This document shows, piece after piece, positions 9,172-18,160 of a DNA stretch of 64,000 nucleotides (the stretch's first letter is position 1; every line of letters starts with the position of its first letter). The position numbers and the translations under genes were made by a program. This stretch comes from Desulforhopalus sp. IMCC35007 (GTDB lineage Bacteria > Desulfobacterota > Desulfobulbia > Desulfobulbales > Desulfocapsaceae): contig NZ_SWCN01000013.1 in assembly GCF_005116575.1 (NCBI RefSeq), forward strand, positions 98,403-162,402, in the 5' to 3' direction. The notes beneath the pieces are model-generated. The model was given only the letters and a program-made list of their open reading frames with translations, did not search any database and was not told where the DNA came from.

Positions 9172-9918
9172 ATGGACGATTCAGCCATCATTGAAATACG
9201 TGGTCTGTGCAAACGTTTTCCCATTGGTAACAAGCAGTTTACTGCTCTGAGTGAGGTCAACCTCACCATTGAAAAAGGTGAGTTTTGCGGTTTGATAGGG
9301 CCGAGTGGTTCGGGTAAGACAACTTTACTTAATATTATCGGTTCTTTAGATGTCCCTACAGAAGGAAGTGCCATTGTTCTCGGCCAATCTATTCTTCAAT
9401 TGACTCATTTTCAGGCCTCCCAGTTGCGCAATAAAAGCCTCGGGTTCATTTTTCAAACCTACAATCTACTCCCGGTGTATACCGTCTACGAAAATGTAGA
9501 ATTTCCACTTCTACTCCTGAAAACACCGGCAGCCAAGCGGCGTAAAATGGTTCTGGCGGCACTGGAGGCGGTTGATTTAGCCGATAAAGCCAAGTCCAAA
9601 CCCGCCCAGCTTTCCGGAGGTGAAAGCCAGCGGGTGGCCATTGCCCGGGCTATGGTGAAAGACCCTGCAATTGTACTGGCGGATGAACCGACCGCAAATC
9701 TTGATGCCAAAAATTCCCACCGTATTTTGCAGACCATGGTGAAACTGAACAGGGACTTGAACACCACCTTCATCTTTGCAAGCCATGATGAGAAGGTTAT
9801 CGGTTATCTTCGTCGGCAGATTTCACTTGATGATGGCAAGGTTGTAAGCGACCTGAAGATCGATACTCCCCTGCACAGTGCGGCCTTGGCGGCAAAAGAC
9901 ACGAGGATGTCCAAATGA
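9172..9918 (+). CDS. LolD/MacB-type ABC transporter ATPase
   Basis: The start at 9172 (MDDSAIIEIRGL) is preceded by GGAAGG; an upstream in-frame ATG at 9127 lacks this. The 248-residue ATPase has Walker A GPSGSGKT (Lys49), the signature LSGGESQR (about 146) and Walker B IVLADEPTANLD (about 165). The composition matches the MacB/LolD/FtsE group that energises periplasm-facing permeases rather than substrate translocation across the inner membrane. Its stop overlaps the start of the first permease gene (ATGA), implying translational coupling. With the LolA-like gene downstream it probably powers extraction of a lipoprotein or other lipidated molecule from the inner membrane. Confidence 0.88.
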   Translation: MDDSAIIEIRGLCKRFPIGNKQFTALSEVNLTIEKGEFCGLIGPSGSGKTTLLNIIGSLDVPTEGSAIVLGQSILQLTHFQASQLRNKSLGFIFQTYNLLPVYTVYENVEFPLLLLKTPAAKRRKMVLAALEAVDLADKAKSKPAQLSGGESQRVAIARAMVKDPAIVLADEPTANLDAKNSHRILQTMVKLNRDLNTTFIFASHDEKVIGYLRRQISLDDGKVVSDLKIDTPLHSAALAAKDTRMSK

Positions 9919-11087
9919 TCACCCTCAGGCTGGCCTATCGAAACCTTATGGGTGCGGGATTACGGACCTGGTTGAACACCATTGTCTTGTCCATGGCCTA
10001 TGTCATTATCATCTGGCAGAAAGGACTTTTAGATGGCTGGAATTACCAGGCCAGGCATGACATGACAAACTGGGAAATCGGTGGTGGTCAATACTGGCAG
10101 GAAGATTACGATCCTTACGACCTTTTTACCCTGGAAAAAAGTCATGCACAAATTCCAGAGGCTCTAACAGGAATGAACCCCCAAAGACCTGTAGCACCGA
10201 TACTTATAGGACAGGCAACAATATATCCCCAAGGCCGGATGCAGAGTTGTATTCTCCGGGGCATTGATCCGGAGCAGACAGTTCTTCATCTTCCGAGCGC
10301 AGCGCTTCAGCAGGATATTGCTGAGATTCCGGTTGTACTTGGGACCAGGATGGCAGAAAGTACCAATTTGAATGTGGGCGATACGGCCACGATCCGCTGG
10401 CGGGATGCCAATGGAACCTTCGATGCTGCTGATGCAAGGGTGGTGCGCATCATGAAGACCAACGTTCCGACGGTGGATCAGGGGCAGATCTGGGTTCCGC
10501 TTGCCCGCCTGCAGCAGATGATGCAGCTGCCAGGTGAGGCGACTATTATTGTCGTGGGCCAGGATACAAACGAGACTGGGCCGCAGGAAGGTTTTGTCTT
10601 TCGTGATAGAAAATATTTGACCAAAGATTTTGAGGATATGATGCAGGTGGAAAAGTTGAGTGGTTACATTATGTACGTTATTCTGCTCTCTCTTGCATTG
10701 CTTGCCATCTTTGACACCCAGATCCTGGCTATTTTCCGCAGGCGTAAAGAGATCGGCACTTTGATCGCCCTTGGCATGACCCGAGGTGCGGTCATTCGTC
10801 TTTTTACTATGGAAGGTGCCATGCACGGTATCCTCGCAGCCTTTGTGGCAGCTATCTATGGTATTCCACTTTTGACCATGCAGGCACGCTGGGGTATTCC
10901 GATGCCTGATATAACCGATAATTACGGCCTTGCCATCAGTGACAGAATCTTCCCCATCTATAGTGCGGGCCTGATTACAGGCACGACTTGTGTCATCATG
11001 GTGGTTGTGACCATTGTCAGTTTTATTCCTGCCAGGACAATTTCCCATCTCAACCCCACAGATGCTATAAAGGGGAAACTCTCATGA
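9915..11087 (+). CDS. FtsX-type ABC permease 1 (LolC/E-like)
   Basis: This 390-residue membrane protein has the MacB/LolC topology. There is an N-terminal transmembrane helix (about 15-35) and a large periplasmic domain (about 40-250). Three C-terminal helices lie near 255-280, 305-330 and 350-375. The FtsX core is visible in RRRKEIGTLIALGMTRGAVIRLF, the coupling region that touches the ATPase. It is coupled to the ATPase gene upstream (4-bp overlap) and to the second permease downstream (4-bp overlap), so the two permeases probably form a heterodimer as in LolCE. Confidence 0.85.
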   Translation: MITLRLAYRNLMGAGLRTWLNTIVLSMAYVIIIWQKGLLDGWNYQARHDMTNWEIGGGQYWQEDYDPYDLFTLEKSHAQIPEALTGMNPQRPVAPILIGQATIYPQGRMQSCILRGIDPEQTVLHLPSAALQQDIAEIPVVLGTRMAESTNLNVGDTATIRWRDANGTFDAADARVVRIMKTNVPTVDQGQIWVPLARLQQMMQLPGEATIIVVGQDTNETGPQEGFVFRDRKYLTKDFEDMMQVEKLSGYIMYVILLSLALLAIFDTQILAIFRRRKEIGTLIALGMTRGAVIRLFTMEGAMHGILAAFVAAIYGIPLLTMQARWGIPMPDITDNYGLAISDRIFPIYSAGLITGTTCVIMVVVTIVSFIPARTISHLNPTDAIKGKLS

Positions 11088-12358
11088 TAGTTTTTCTCAT
11101 AAAAGGGTTACTGCGAGACAGGTCCAGGAGTCTGTTTCCGGTAATTACCGTGACCATCGGGGTGATGCTGACTGTTTTTTTGCACGCCTGGCTCAAGGGA
11201 GAAATGGGCGATATAGCACGGTCTAATGCGAATTTTACCACAGGTCATGTCAGGATCATGAGCAGGGCCTATGCGGAAAATAAATCGCAGATACCAAATG
11301 ATCTGGCACTCCTTGGTGTTGAAGATCTCCTTGGGCAACTGCGCCTGCAGTATCCGGATTTGCAATGGGTTAAGCGGATTCGTTTTGGCGGTCTGCTTGA
11401 TGTACCGGATAGTCGAGGTGAAACCAGTACTCAGGGGCCTGCCATAGGGCTTGCCATTGATTTGCTTTCTGAGGAAAGTTCCGAGGTTCAAACGCTGAAC
11501 ATTGAAGCTTCTCTTGTGCGCGGACAGCTTCCAAGCATGTCTGGAGAGGTCCTGGTCAGTGATGAATTTGCCGAAAAACTCAAGCTTCAGCCTGGTGGAA
11601 CCCTGACACTTATTGGTTCCACAATGCACGGTAGTATGGCCATGCAGAATTTTGTAATGGCAGGAACTGTTAAATTTGGCATCAACGCCATGGACAGGGG
11701 AGCATTTCTGGCGGACATTACAGATATTCAACAGACTCTTGATATGGATGACGGGGCAGGAGAAATTCTGGGCTATTTCCAAGATGGCATCTACCATGAT
11801 TCCCTCTCGCTTAAAATCGAAGAAGATTTTAACCGTCAGTATACGCATTCAGGTGATGAATATGCTCCTGTGATGTTTGCCCTTAGAAATCAGGATGGCC
11901 TTGGTGAGTATCTTGATCTGGCCAATTATATCTCATTTATCGCCGCCTCCATTTTTGTAGGGGCAATGTCCATTGTCCTCTGGAATGTCGGCTTGATCGG
12001 CAGTCTGCGCCGCTATGGCGAAATGGGACTGAGGCTTGCCATTGGCGAGGATAAGCGACACGTCTACGGTTCAGTTATTATCGAATCTCTTATAATCGGC
12101 ATTATTGGTTCTGTATTTGGCACCTTGTTGGGACTGGCGGTGGCCTACTACTTCCAGGTTCATGGCTTAGACATTGGGTCCATGGTCAAAAATTCCAGCA
12201 TGATGATGTCAAATATCATACGTGCTGAAATCACCCCGGTAACCTTCATCATAGGGTTTATCCCGGGTATCCTTTCAACCTTGCTTGGGGCTGCACTTGC
12301 AGGTCTTGGAATATATAAGCGCTCCACTGCACAACTTTTTAAGGAACTGGAAACATGA
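11084..12358 (+). CDS. FtsX-type ABC permease 2 (LolC/E-like)
   Basis: The start at 11084 overlaps the previous stop (ATGATAG) and yields 424 residues; a longer in-frame extension would only read through the previous gene. An N-terminal helix (SLFPVITVTIGVMLTVFLHAW) precedes a periplasmic domain of about 260 residues and three C-terminal helices. The cytoplasmic coupling loop LRRYGEMGLRLAIGEDKRHVYG is the FtsX signature. It pairs with the upstream permease. The stop overlaps the LolA-like gene by 4 bp, completing a four-gene translationally coupled unit. Confidence 0.85.
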   Translation: MIVFLIKGLLRDRSRSLFPVITVTIGVMLTVFLHAWLKGEMGDIARSNANFTTGHVRIMSRAYAENKSQIPNDLALLGVEDLLGQLRLQYPDLQWVKRIRFGGLLDVPDSRGETSTQGPAIGLAIDLLSEESSEVQTLNIEASLVRGQLPSMSGEVLVSDEFAEKLKLQPGGTLTLIGSTMHGSMAMQNFVMAGTVKFGINAMDRGAFLADITDIQQTLDMDDGAGEILGYFQDGIYHDSLSLKIEEDFNRQYTHSGDEYAPVMFALRNQDGLGEYLDLANYISFIAASIFVGAMSIVLWNVGLIGSLRRYGEMGLRLAIGEDKRHVYGSVIIESLIIGIIGSVFGTLLGLAVAYYFQVHGLDIGSMVKNSSMMMSNIIRAEITPVTFIIGFIPGILSTLLGAALAGLGIYKRSTAQLFKELET

Positions 12359-13092
12359 AATTTATTTTCATCCTTGCACTTTTGCTTTTCCCAGTACCTC
12401 TTCATGCACAATTTCCAGATGGCGCAGCTGTGCTGGAAAAGGTTGATCAAAACCTCAACTCGACAACCCAGGTGATCCGCTCGAAGATGATCATCCATAG
12501 CAGACGGGATACAAGGACTGTAGAATCCAAATCATGGACTGAGGGAGATAAGCGGGCCTATACAGAATATCTGGCTCCTGCCAGGGAAAAGGGTACAAAG
12601 ATGCTCAAGATACAGGATCAACTCTGGATGTACTCGCCCTCAACCGACAGAATTATCCAGATTTCTGGCCATATGCTTCGGCAATCCGTCATGGGCTCAG
12701 ATCTGTCTTACGAGGATATGATGGAAGACCAACGACTCGCAGGCCTTTATGGGGCCGAGATTATCGGAACAGAGATAATTGATGGACGGACCTGCTGGAT
12801 ACTGCATCTTGTTGCCAAAAAAGATGATGTGGCCTATCACTCCCGGACAATGTGGGTGGACCAGGAGCGTTATGTACCCATGAAAGAAGAGCTTTATGCC
12901 AAGAGTGGCAAACTCCTGAAGAAAACGGAACTCTCTGATTTCAGGCAGATAAACGACCGGTGGTACCCCATGCACATGAGGTTTAAGGATGTTCTGAAAA
13001 CCGGTGACGGCACGGAATTTGTCGTGGATTCGATTGAATTCAACACCGCTGTTCCGGAGCATCTCTTTTCAAAAGCCGCGCTGCGCAGATAA
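12355..13092 (+). CDS. LolA-like outer-membrane lipoprotein-sorting protein
   Basis: The 245-residue product has a signal peptide ending LHA-QF (about residue 16). It then has the LolA-like fold seen in proteins annotated as outer membrane lipoprotein-sorting proteins: an N-terminal helix (ADGAAVLEKVDQNL-like) and a curved sheet with conserved segments EKGTKMLKIQDQLWMY and MMEDQRLAGLYGAEI. Family members shuttle a hydrophobic moiety across the periplasm. Its 4-bp overlap with the second permease gene ties it to this ABC system. The true LolA of the cell may be encoded elsewhere; this set looks like a dedicated parallel system. Confidence 0.82.
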   Translation: MKFIFILALLLFPVPLHAQFPDGAAVLEKVDQNLNSTTQVIRSKMIIHSRRDTRTVESKSWTEGDKRAYTEYLAPAREKGTKMLKIQDQLWMYSPSTDRIIQISGHMLRQSVMGSDLSYEDMMEDQRLAGLYGAEIIGTEIIDGRTCWILHLVAKKDDVAYHSRTMWVDQERYVPMKEELYAKSGKLLKKTELSDFRQINDRWYPMHMRFKDVLKTGDGTEFVVDSIEFNTAVPEHLFSKAALRR

Positions 13093-13176
13093 AATAAAAT
13101 GGTGTTGGGCAATGATGAAAAATCGTGAAATTGAGCCAGCTGCGGCAATAACTATTGCTTCAGCTATTCGGTAGAA

Positions 13177-13213
13177 AACCAGCAGCTTGTGCATGGTAAA
13201 CAAGCTGCTGGTT
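13177..13213 (-). terminator. Intrinsic terminator of the rnf operon
   Basis: A perfect 13-bp stem, AACCAGCAGCTTG (13177-13189) with CAAGCTGCTGGTT (13201-13213), has an 11-nt loop. On the minus strand it is followed by TTTTC. It lies between convergent genes and may also stop the plus-strand Lol-like operon. Confidence 0.8.
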
Positions 13214-13221
13214 GAGAAGGC

Positions 13222-15348
13222 TTAGACTGTCGCTTCTTCTTTTTCTTTTTTCTGAACCTTGTCGATACGCGGAGCAATTATACGTACCTGGGAGGAAGGG
13301 ACAGCGTCCTGATCGTAGCAGTAGATTCCGCAGTTGAGACAGCGTTCGGCTTCTGCAACACATTGCTGCTCGGTGATCGTGCCTTCAACTTCTCTGAAAG
13401 TACTCATCCGTTCTTCAAGTGAAATCATTGGTTTGATGGCGCTTGTGGAGATAGGATTGACGTTGATCAGGGAATCCACCATGGCAGGTGGCATCATTTC
13501 ACGCTGGCGGTTATCTATCGGTGGAACGGAACCGGTGGTAACATAGTAGTGAATCGATCTTGCTGCGTACCTGCCGCCTGCAACGGCTTCAACAAGCAGA
13601 CGTGGGCCGGTAAAACAGTCACCTCCTGCAAAAACTCCGGGAATATTGGTCTCCAGGGTATCTTCGTTGGCATCGACTGTGCTAAACCGTGTCTTCTCAA
13701 GACCGTCCGACTCAACAATGGCATCAAGATCCGTTCCCTGGCCAACCGCTTGAATGACAACATCACAGTCAAGGATTTCAATCGTACCTTCCACAGGTAT
13801 ACAGTCTGGCATTCCTCCTGGATTGAGCTTGAGTTCGACCTGCTGAACCTCAACTCCGGTGAGGGTGTCGTTTTCTCCAACAAAACGCATTGGGGATATC
13901 AGACACCGCATCTCCACGCCTTCTTTTTCTGCATCGACAATCTCATGGGCATTAGCCTCCATCATATCCCTGGAAAAGCGGAAAATGAGGAGTACGCTTT
14001 CAGCACCGGCGCGTAGCGCAGAACGGGCACAATCCATAGCCACGTTACCTGCACCAATAACGACAAACCGTTTACCTGTAATGAGATCTTCATCGGTATG
14101 AAACCGTCTGAGATAATCGATACCGCTGTAGACACCTTTTAAGTTGACACCATCAAAAGGAATCAGACGGCCGTGCCAGCAGCCAAGTGCGAGATATACG
14201 GCATCAAAGCCAACGGCCTTCAAGGAGCGGATAGTGATATCCTTACCAAGAGTAACCCCGGTGTGGGCCTTTACGCCAAGCTGTAGAACACCATCGATAT
14301 CCCATTGGTACTGTTCTTCAGAGAGCCTGTACTCAGGAATACCATAAAGAGGCATCCCGCCGAGTTTTGGCATCATTTCAAAAATTTCAACCTCATGACC
14401 CAAACGGGCAAGGTAATAAGCAGCACTTAATCCTGATGGACCACCGCCGACAACGGCAACTTTATGTCCGGTCGGGGCACAGACCGGAACCTGCAGTCTC
14501 TCACCGCTGTCGCGTTCCCAGTCAGAGAGAAAACGTTTAATGGCATTGATTGCAAGGGGATCGTCCTGAATCTGCCGACGACACTGGGTGGCACATAATT
14601 CAGGACAAACACGGCCAGTGGCAATCGCCAGTGGATTGTTGTCTTTTACAGTGGCAAGGGCCGCTGCGTATTCACCTTTTCTGGCGTGGGCCAGATATTT
14701 GGGAATATTAATCTGGGCAGGACATCGTTGCCTACAGGGAGAAAGACATTCGGTGTACTGATTCCAATGCAGAATCTTGGTCTTTTCTTCAACAAGATTG
14801 ATGATTCCCTTAGGACAGGCGGCAACACAGGCGCCACAGCCAACGCAACGATCGGGATGAAAAACGGGCAGGCCGGTTTCTTCGTTCATGGTGATGGCTG
14901 AGAACTTACAGGCTTTAAAGCAGGAGCCAAGCCCCAGGCAGCCGTTTTCGCAGCGAACCGGACCGTGATAAAGCTGGAGCGCGGCTCTGCAGTCCTGCAG
15001 GCCTGAATATTCAAATTTACGGGCGGCACGTGCCCCGCCTTCACAGGTTGTACAGGCGAGAGACGGTTCTGCGCCACCCACATCATATCCCAGATAGAGG
15101 CCGATGGCCTCGGCGGTTTCGGTTCCACCAACAACGCAGGCGTTTACGGGGATTTCACCCTTGACCATCGCTTCGGCAGAGGCATTACAGCCTGCCATTC
15201 CACAGCCGCCACAGTTGGCACCTGGCAAAAGATCTGCCACTGCTTCAATTCTTGGATCTTCTTCAACATGAAAAACTCTTGCTGCTATGCCGAGAATAAT
15301 AGCCGCCACAAAGGCGATTCCGACTAACAGGAGTACCGGTGCAATCAC
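13222..15348 (-). CDS. rnfB: RnfB fused to a GltD-like NAD(P)H:acceptor oxidoreductase
   Basis: The 708-residue protein begins like RnfB, with an N-terminal membrane helix (about 3-25). The Fe-S domain CGGCGMAGC follows (about 47), then two ferredoxin-type clusters including CVGCGACVAACPKG (about 172). From about residue 200 it continues as the GltD/NfnL family: CLSPCRQRCP and CPELCATQCRR cluster ligands, FAD-binding GGGPSGLSAAYYLARLGHEVEIFE split around residue 300, NAD(P)-binding VIGAGNVAMDCARSALRAG at about 445, GVFAGGDC near 590, and a terminal CLNCGIYC. RnfB alone is usually 180-330 residues. The fusion would place a pyridine-nucleotide flavoprotein directly on the Rnf ferredoxin branch. 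It is the last gene of rnfCDGEAB, followed by a strong terminator. No frameshift or stop separates the modules. Confidence 0.88.
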   Translation of the reverse strand: MIAPVLLLVGIAFVAAIILGIAARVFHVEEDPRIEAVADLLPGANCGGCGMAGCNASAEAMVKGEIPVNACVVGGTETAEAIGLYLGYDVGGAEPSLACTTCEGGARAARKFEYSGLQDCRAALQLYHGPVRCENGCLGLGSCFKACKFSAITMNEETGLPVFHPDRCVGCGACVAACPKGIINLVEEKTKILHWNQYTECLSPCRQRCPAQINIPKYLAHARKGEYAAALATVKDNNPLAIATGRVCPELCATQCRRQIQDDPLAINAIKRFLSDWERDSGERLQVPVCAPTGHKVAVVGGGPSGLSAAYYLARLGHEVEIFEMMPKLGGMPLYGIPEYRLSEEQYQWDIDGVLQLGVKAHTGVTLGKDITIRSLKAVGFDAVYLALGCWHGRLIPFDGVNLKGVYSGIDYLRRFHTDEDLITGKRFVVIGAGNVAMDCARSALRAGAESVLLIFRFSRDMMEANAHEIVDAEKEGVEMRCLISPMRFVGENDTLTGVEVQQVELKLNPGGMPDCIPVEGTIEILDCDVVIQAVGQGTDLDAIVESDGLEKTRFSTVDANEDTLETNIPGVFAGGDCFTGPRLLVEAVAGGRYAARSIHYYVTTGSVPPIDNRQREMMPPAMVDSLINVNPISTSAIKPMISLEERMSTFREVEGTITEQQCVAEAERCLNCGIYCYDQDAVPSSQVRIIAPRIDKVQKKEKEEATV

Positions 15349-15363
15349 AATAATTCTCCTTAA

Positions 15364-15939
15364 TTAAGAGGCCATTCCCTGGAAGCCCATGAACGCCATT
15401 GCCATGATTCCGGCAGTTACAAGCGCAATTGAAGTGCCCTGCATGCTTTTAGGGACCGGGGAGATCAGCAGTCTTTCACGGATACCCGCAAAAAGGATCA
15501 AGGCCAGACCGTAACCAATTGCACTACAGCAGGAAAAAACCAGCATTTCAGTAAAGCCCATTTCATTTTTAGGGATAAGCAGAGCAACACCCATAACCGC
15601 ACAGTTGGTGGTGATCAGTGGAAGATAGACTCCCAGGGCGTTGTAGAGGCCACGACTCTTTTTCTTGATAATGATCTCAACCAATTGAACGAGTGAGGCT
15701 ATAACCAGAATAAAGGTAAGGGTCTGGAGGAATTCGAGACCGTAAGGATTTAACACGTAGGTGGAGACAGACCAGGTACAAATGGAGGCCAAAGCGGTGA
15801 CAAAAAGAACTGCAGCGGCCATGCCGACAGCTGTCTCTATTTTTTTGGAAACGCCAAGAAAAGGGCAGTTGCCAAGATACTGGGCAAGCAGGATATTGTT
15901 AACAAAAGTGGCTGATATTGCTATATAAATGAGTTCCAT
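15364..15939 (-). CDS. rnfA: Rnf electron transport complex subunit RnfA
   Basis: The 191-residue integral membrane protein has about six helices and strong similarity in pattern to RnfA/NqrE: the N-terminus YIAISATFVNNILLAQYLG and the conserved GVSKKIETAVGM and TTNCAVMG segments. RnfA and RnfE are inverted-topology homologues that bind an iron centre in the membrane. In the Rnf complex, electron flow between ferredoxin and NAD(H) is coupled to Na+ or H+ translocation. It lies 12 bp after rnfE and 15 bp before rnfB. Confidence 0.95.
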   Translation of the reverse strand: MELIYIAISATFVNNILLAQYLGNCPFLGVSKKIETAVGMAAAVLFVTALASICTWSVSTYVLNPYGLEFLQTLTFILVIASLVQLVEIIIKKKSRGLYNALGVYLPLITTNCAVMGVALLIPKNEMGFTEMLVFSCCSAIGYGLALILFAGIRERLLISPVPKSMQGTSIALVTAGIMAMAFMGFQGMAS

Positions 15940-15951
15940 TAATTTCCCCTT

Positions 15952-16569
15952 TTATCCCTGAATAAATTTCTCACCGCTCCAGCGGGAGAAGAGATTCTGT
16001 AGAGCCAGTAGTGTACCAATGGTAAGGAAGGCGCCGGGAGCTGATACCAGAAAGGACATTGGCTCAAAGGAATCCGAAAACACCCGCATACCAAACCAGG
16101 TTCCTGCTCCAAAAATTTCCCGAATGGAACCGATGAGAGTAAGAGACATTGCGTACCCTGTTCCTACACTGAAGCCGTCTACCATCGAAATGAAAGGGGG
16201 GTTTTTAGAGGCAAAACCTTCTGCCCGGCCAAGGACGATACAGTTGACCACAATGAGGGGAATATAGATGCCAAGCTGCTGGGCCAGGGGGAAAAAGTAG
16301 GCCTTCATCAGAATTTCGACGATGGAAACCAGGGTCGCAATAATGATAATGTATGAGGCTATGCGAACCTTGCTGGGAATTACGTTTCTCATAGACGAGA
16401 TAGCAAGGTTAGAGAGCGTGAGGACAAACGCGGTGGCAAGGCCCATACCCATTCCGTTTTCTGCGGACATGGTTACTGCAAGTGATGGACATAAACCGAG
16501 GACCAGACGAAAAGGTGGAATACGTCTCCACCATCCTGCCGTGAGTGTAGGTAAAAATTTCTCTGCCAT
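15952..16569 (-). CDS. rnfE: Rnf electron transport complex subunit RnfE
   Basis: The 205-residue membrane protein resembles RnfE/NqrD. Recognisable segments are LVLGLCPSLAVT, NGMGMGLATAFVLTLSNL and IPLIVVNCIVLGRAEGFASKN. The last contains the cysteine that, with its counterpart in RnfA, is thought to ligate the intramembrane iron. About six transmembrane helices are visible. It lies 15 bp downstream of rnfG. Confidence 0.95.
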   Translation of the reverse strand: MAEKFLPTLTAGWWRRIPPFRLVLGLCPSLAVTMSAENGMGMGLATAFVLTLSNLAISSMRNVIPSKVRIASYIIIIATLVSIVEILMKAYFFPLAQQLGIYIPLIVVNCIVLGRAEGFASKNPPFISMVDGFSVGTGYAMSLTLIGSIREIFGAGTWFGMRVFSDSFEPMSFLVSAPGAFLTIGTLLALQNLFSRWSGEKFIQG

Positions 16570-16584
16570 GATTATGAAATCTCC

Positions 16585-17172
16585 TTAGAGCTCAGAGATG
16601 GATTTAAGAATGTCATCTTTGTGGTCGCGGACAAAGAGAAGCACCTCGTTGGTACCTCTTACAGCCGCACCTGAAGTCGTCGAAGCACCACTGATGGAAT
16701 CGATTGTGCCACCGTCCTTGGTCAGGGCAATAGGAGTCTCAAGGGACAGTCCCTGCCATTGACGACGAAAGCCAGGCTCAACGATACGTGCACCAAGCCC
16801 CGGGGTTTCACTGTGGCTGACGACCTCCATCCCATTGGTGAGTCCGGCGTTGAGGTCGATGCCCACCATGATTTTGAGATCGCCACCAAAACCACCCTTG
16901 CCGATAGCCTCTACCGCCAGGCTGGATACTTTTTCGCCGTCACGGGAGAAGAAAATGGGCACATCCTGATCCGGAAGATGAACGACAACCTTGTTGTTTA
17001 AAACCTCTTTTGCCGGTTTACCAAAAAGCCGTTCGAGAGCAGGTCCACGTATATAAAGGTCGGTTTGTTTTTCCATCTGTGGCCCCAGCTGAACGTGGGC
17101 GACAGTAAGTGCTGCGGAGGAGACGCCGGCAATAAGGCAGAGCACGACGACCATGCGTACTATATCATTCAT
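16585..17172 (-). CDS. rnfG: Rnf electron transport complex subunit RnfG
   Basis: The 195-residue protein has one N-terminal membrane anchor (MVVVLCLIAGVSSAALTVAHV) and a periplasmic FMN-binding domain. The covalent flavinylation motif is seen as SISGASTTSGA around residue 165, where a Thr is expected to carry FMN through a phosphoester bond. GMEVVSHSETPGLG is the other conserved block of this domain. The start overlaps the rnfD stop by 8 bp. It acts on the periplasmic side of the Rnf complex and may exchange electrons with the octaheme cytochrome encoded upstream. Confidence 0.93.
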   Translation of the reverse strand: MNDIVRMVVVLCLIAGVSSAALTVAHVQLGPQMEKQTDLYIRGPALERLFGKPAKEVLNNKVVVHLPDQDVPIFFSRDGEKVSSLAVEAIGKGGFGGDLKIMVGIDLNAGLTNGMEVVSHSETPGLGARIVEPGFRRQWQGLSLETPIALTKDGGTIDSISGASTTSGAAVRGTNEVLLFVRDHKDDILKSISEL

Positions 17173-18160
17173 TGTTTGCTCCCTTCACTTTTGGTTTGAT
17201 CATATCCAGAAGGGGTGAACAGAGATTGGCCAGCAGTACAGCAAAGACAATCCCATCCACATGTTTCGAATAGCCTCTGATCAGCATCAGCAGTATGCCT
17301 GCTATCATGCCATAGAGAAACATCGGCACCTTGTTCACCGGCGATGTCGTGTGATCGGAAACAAGAAAAAATCCCATGAACAGGGTTCCACCGCTGAGCA
17401 GGTAGAATAGAGGTGAAGCTATAGCCTCTGGATTAAGTGTCCGTAAAAGGTAAGCAGTCGCAAGCAGGCTGATGATAAAACCTGCAGGCAGCTGCCATTG
17501 TATTTCGCGCATTGCGAGGAGAAAAATGCCACCAATAAGGATGAAGATAACCATGCCGCAAGCGGTACCGGAAACCTGCTGACCTATCAATAAATCCCAG
17601 ATGTGGTATTGGGATTCAGCGCTCGCTCCTATAGATTTGAGCAGTCTGAGTGGTTCAACCATTGAAGTTGTCCAGTCCATGGAGCTAAGAGCTGCGGTGT
17701 AATCCATTCGGTGCGGCCATGAGAGTTGCAGCATCGCCACGGTGAGGACGGCCGGTTGAGCAGGATAGGAGCCTACACCACCAAAGAACTTCTTCCCCAC
17801 AACCACCATGAAAAAACAGCCAATCAAAATCAACCACCAGGGTGCATTAACCGGGAGCATAAAGGCCAGGAGCAGTGCCAGGCTGACGCTGGACCAGTTG
17901 GAAGTCAGGTCACGGGAGGGTGCGAGTTTTTCCGCCATGAAATCGATGGCAACAGCAAAGCTTACCGAGAGTCCAAAGACCCTGAGGGCGTCAGAACCGA
18001 AATAATAAAGACTGGCGGCAATCGCCGGTATCAGCGCGATAACCCAGCGTTGATAAATTTCTGCAAGCCCTGAGCCGACTCTGTAATGAGGACCGACTGC
18101 CACATTGAGCATTCGGGGCTCAGCGCCTGCGGACTGTTCGTACATTTTTAATTCTTTCAT
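17165..18160 (-). CDS. rnfD: Rnf electron transport complex subunit RnfD
   Basis: The 331-residue polytopic membrane protein resembles RnfD/NqrB, with recognisable segments NVAVGPHYRVG, MAEKLAPSRDL, ALLLAFMLPVNAPWWLILIG split across helix 4, FFGGVGSYPAQPAVL and FFLVSDHTTSPVN. About eight to nine helices are present. I cannot place the covalent-flavin Thr with confidence. The start codon overlaps the rnfC stop (ATGA). Confidence 0.94.
   Translation of the reverse strand: MKELKMYEQSAGAEPRMLNVAVGPHYRVGSGLAEIYQRWVIALIPAIAASLYYFGSDALRVFGLSVSFAVAIDFMAEKLAPSRDLTSNWSSVSLALLLAFMLPVNAPWWLILIGCFFMVVVGKKFFGGVGSYPAQPAVLTVAMLQLSWPHRMDYTAALSSMDWTTSMVEPLRLLKSIGASAESQYHIWDLLIGQQVSGTACGMVIFILIGGIFLLAMREIQWQLPAGFIISLLATAYLLRTLNPEAIASPLFYLLSGGTLFMGFFLVSDHTTSPVNKVPMFLYGMIAGILLMLIRGYSKHVDGIVFAVLLANLCSPLLDMIKPKVKGANNE

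Noticed and set aside
10164..11048. 294-codon antisense frame inside the first permease gene
   Set aside because: It is opposite a clear FtsX permease gene and its composition (many Cys and His) is typical of an antisense shadow.
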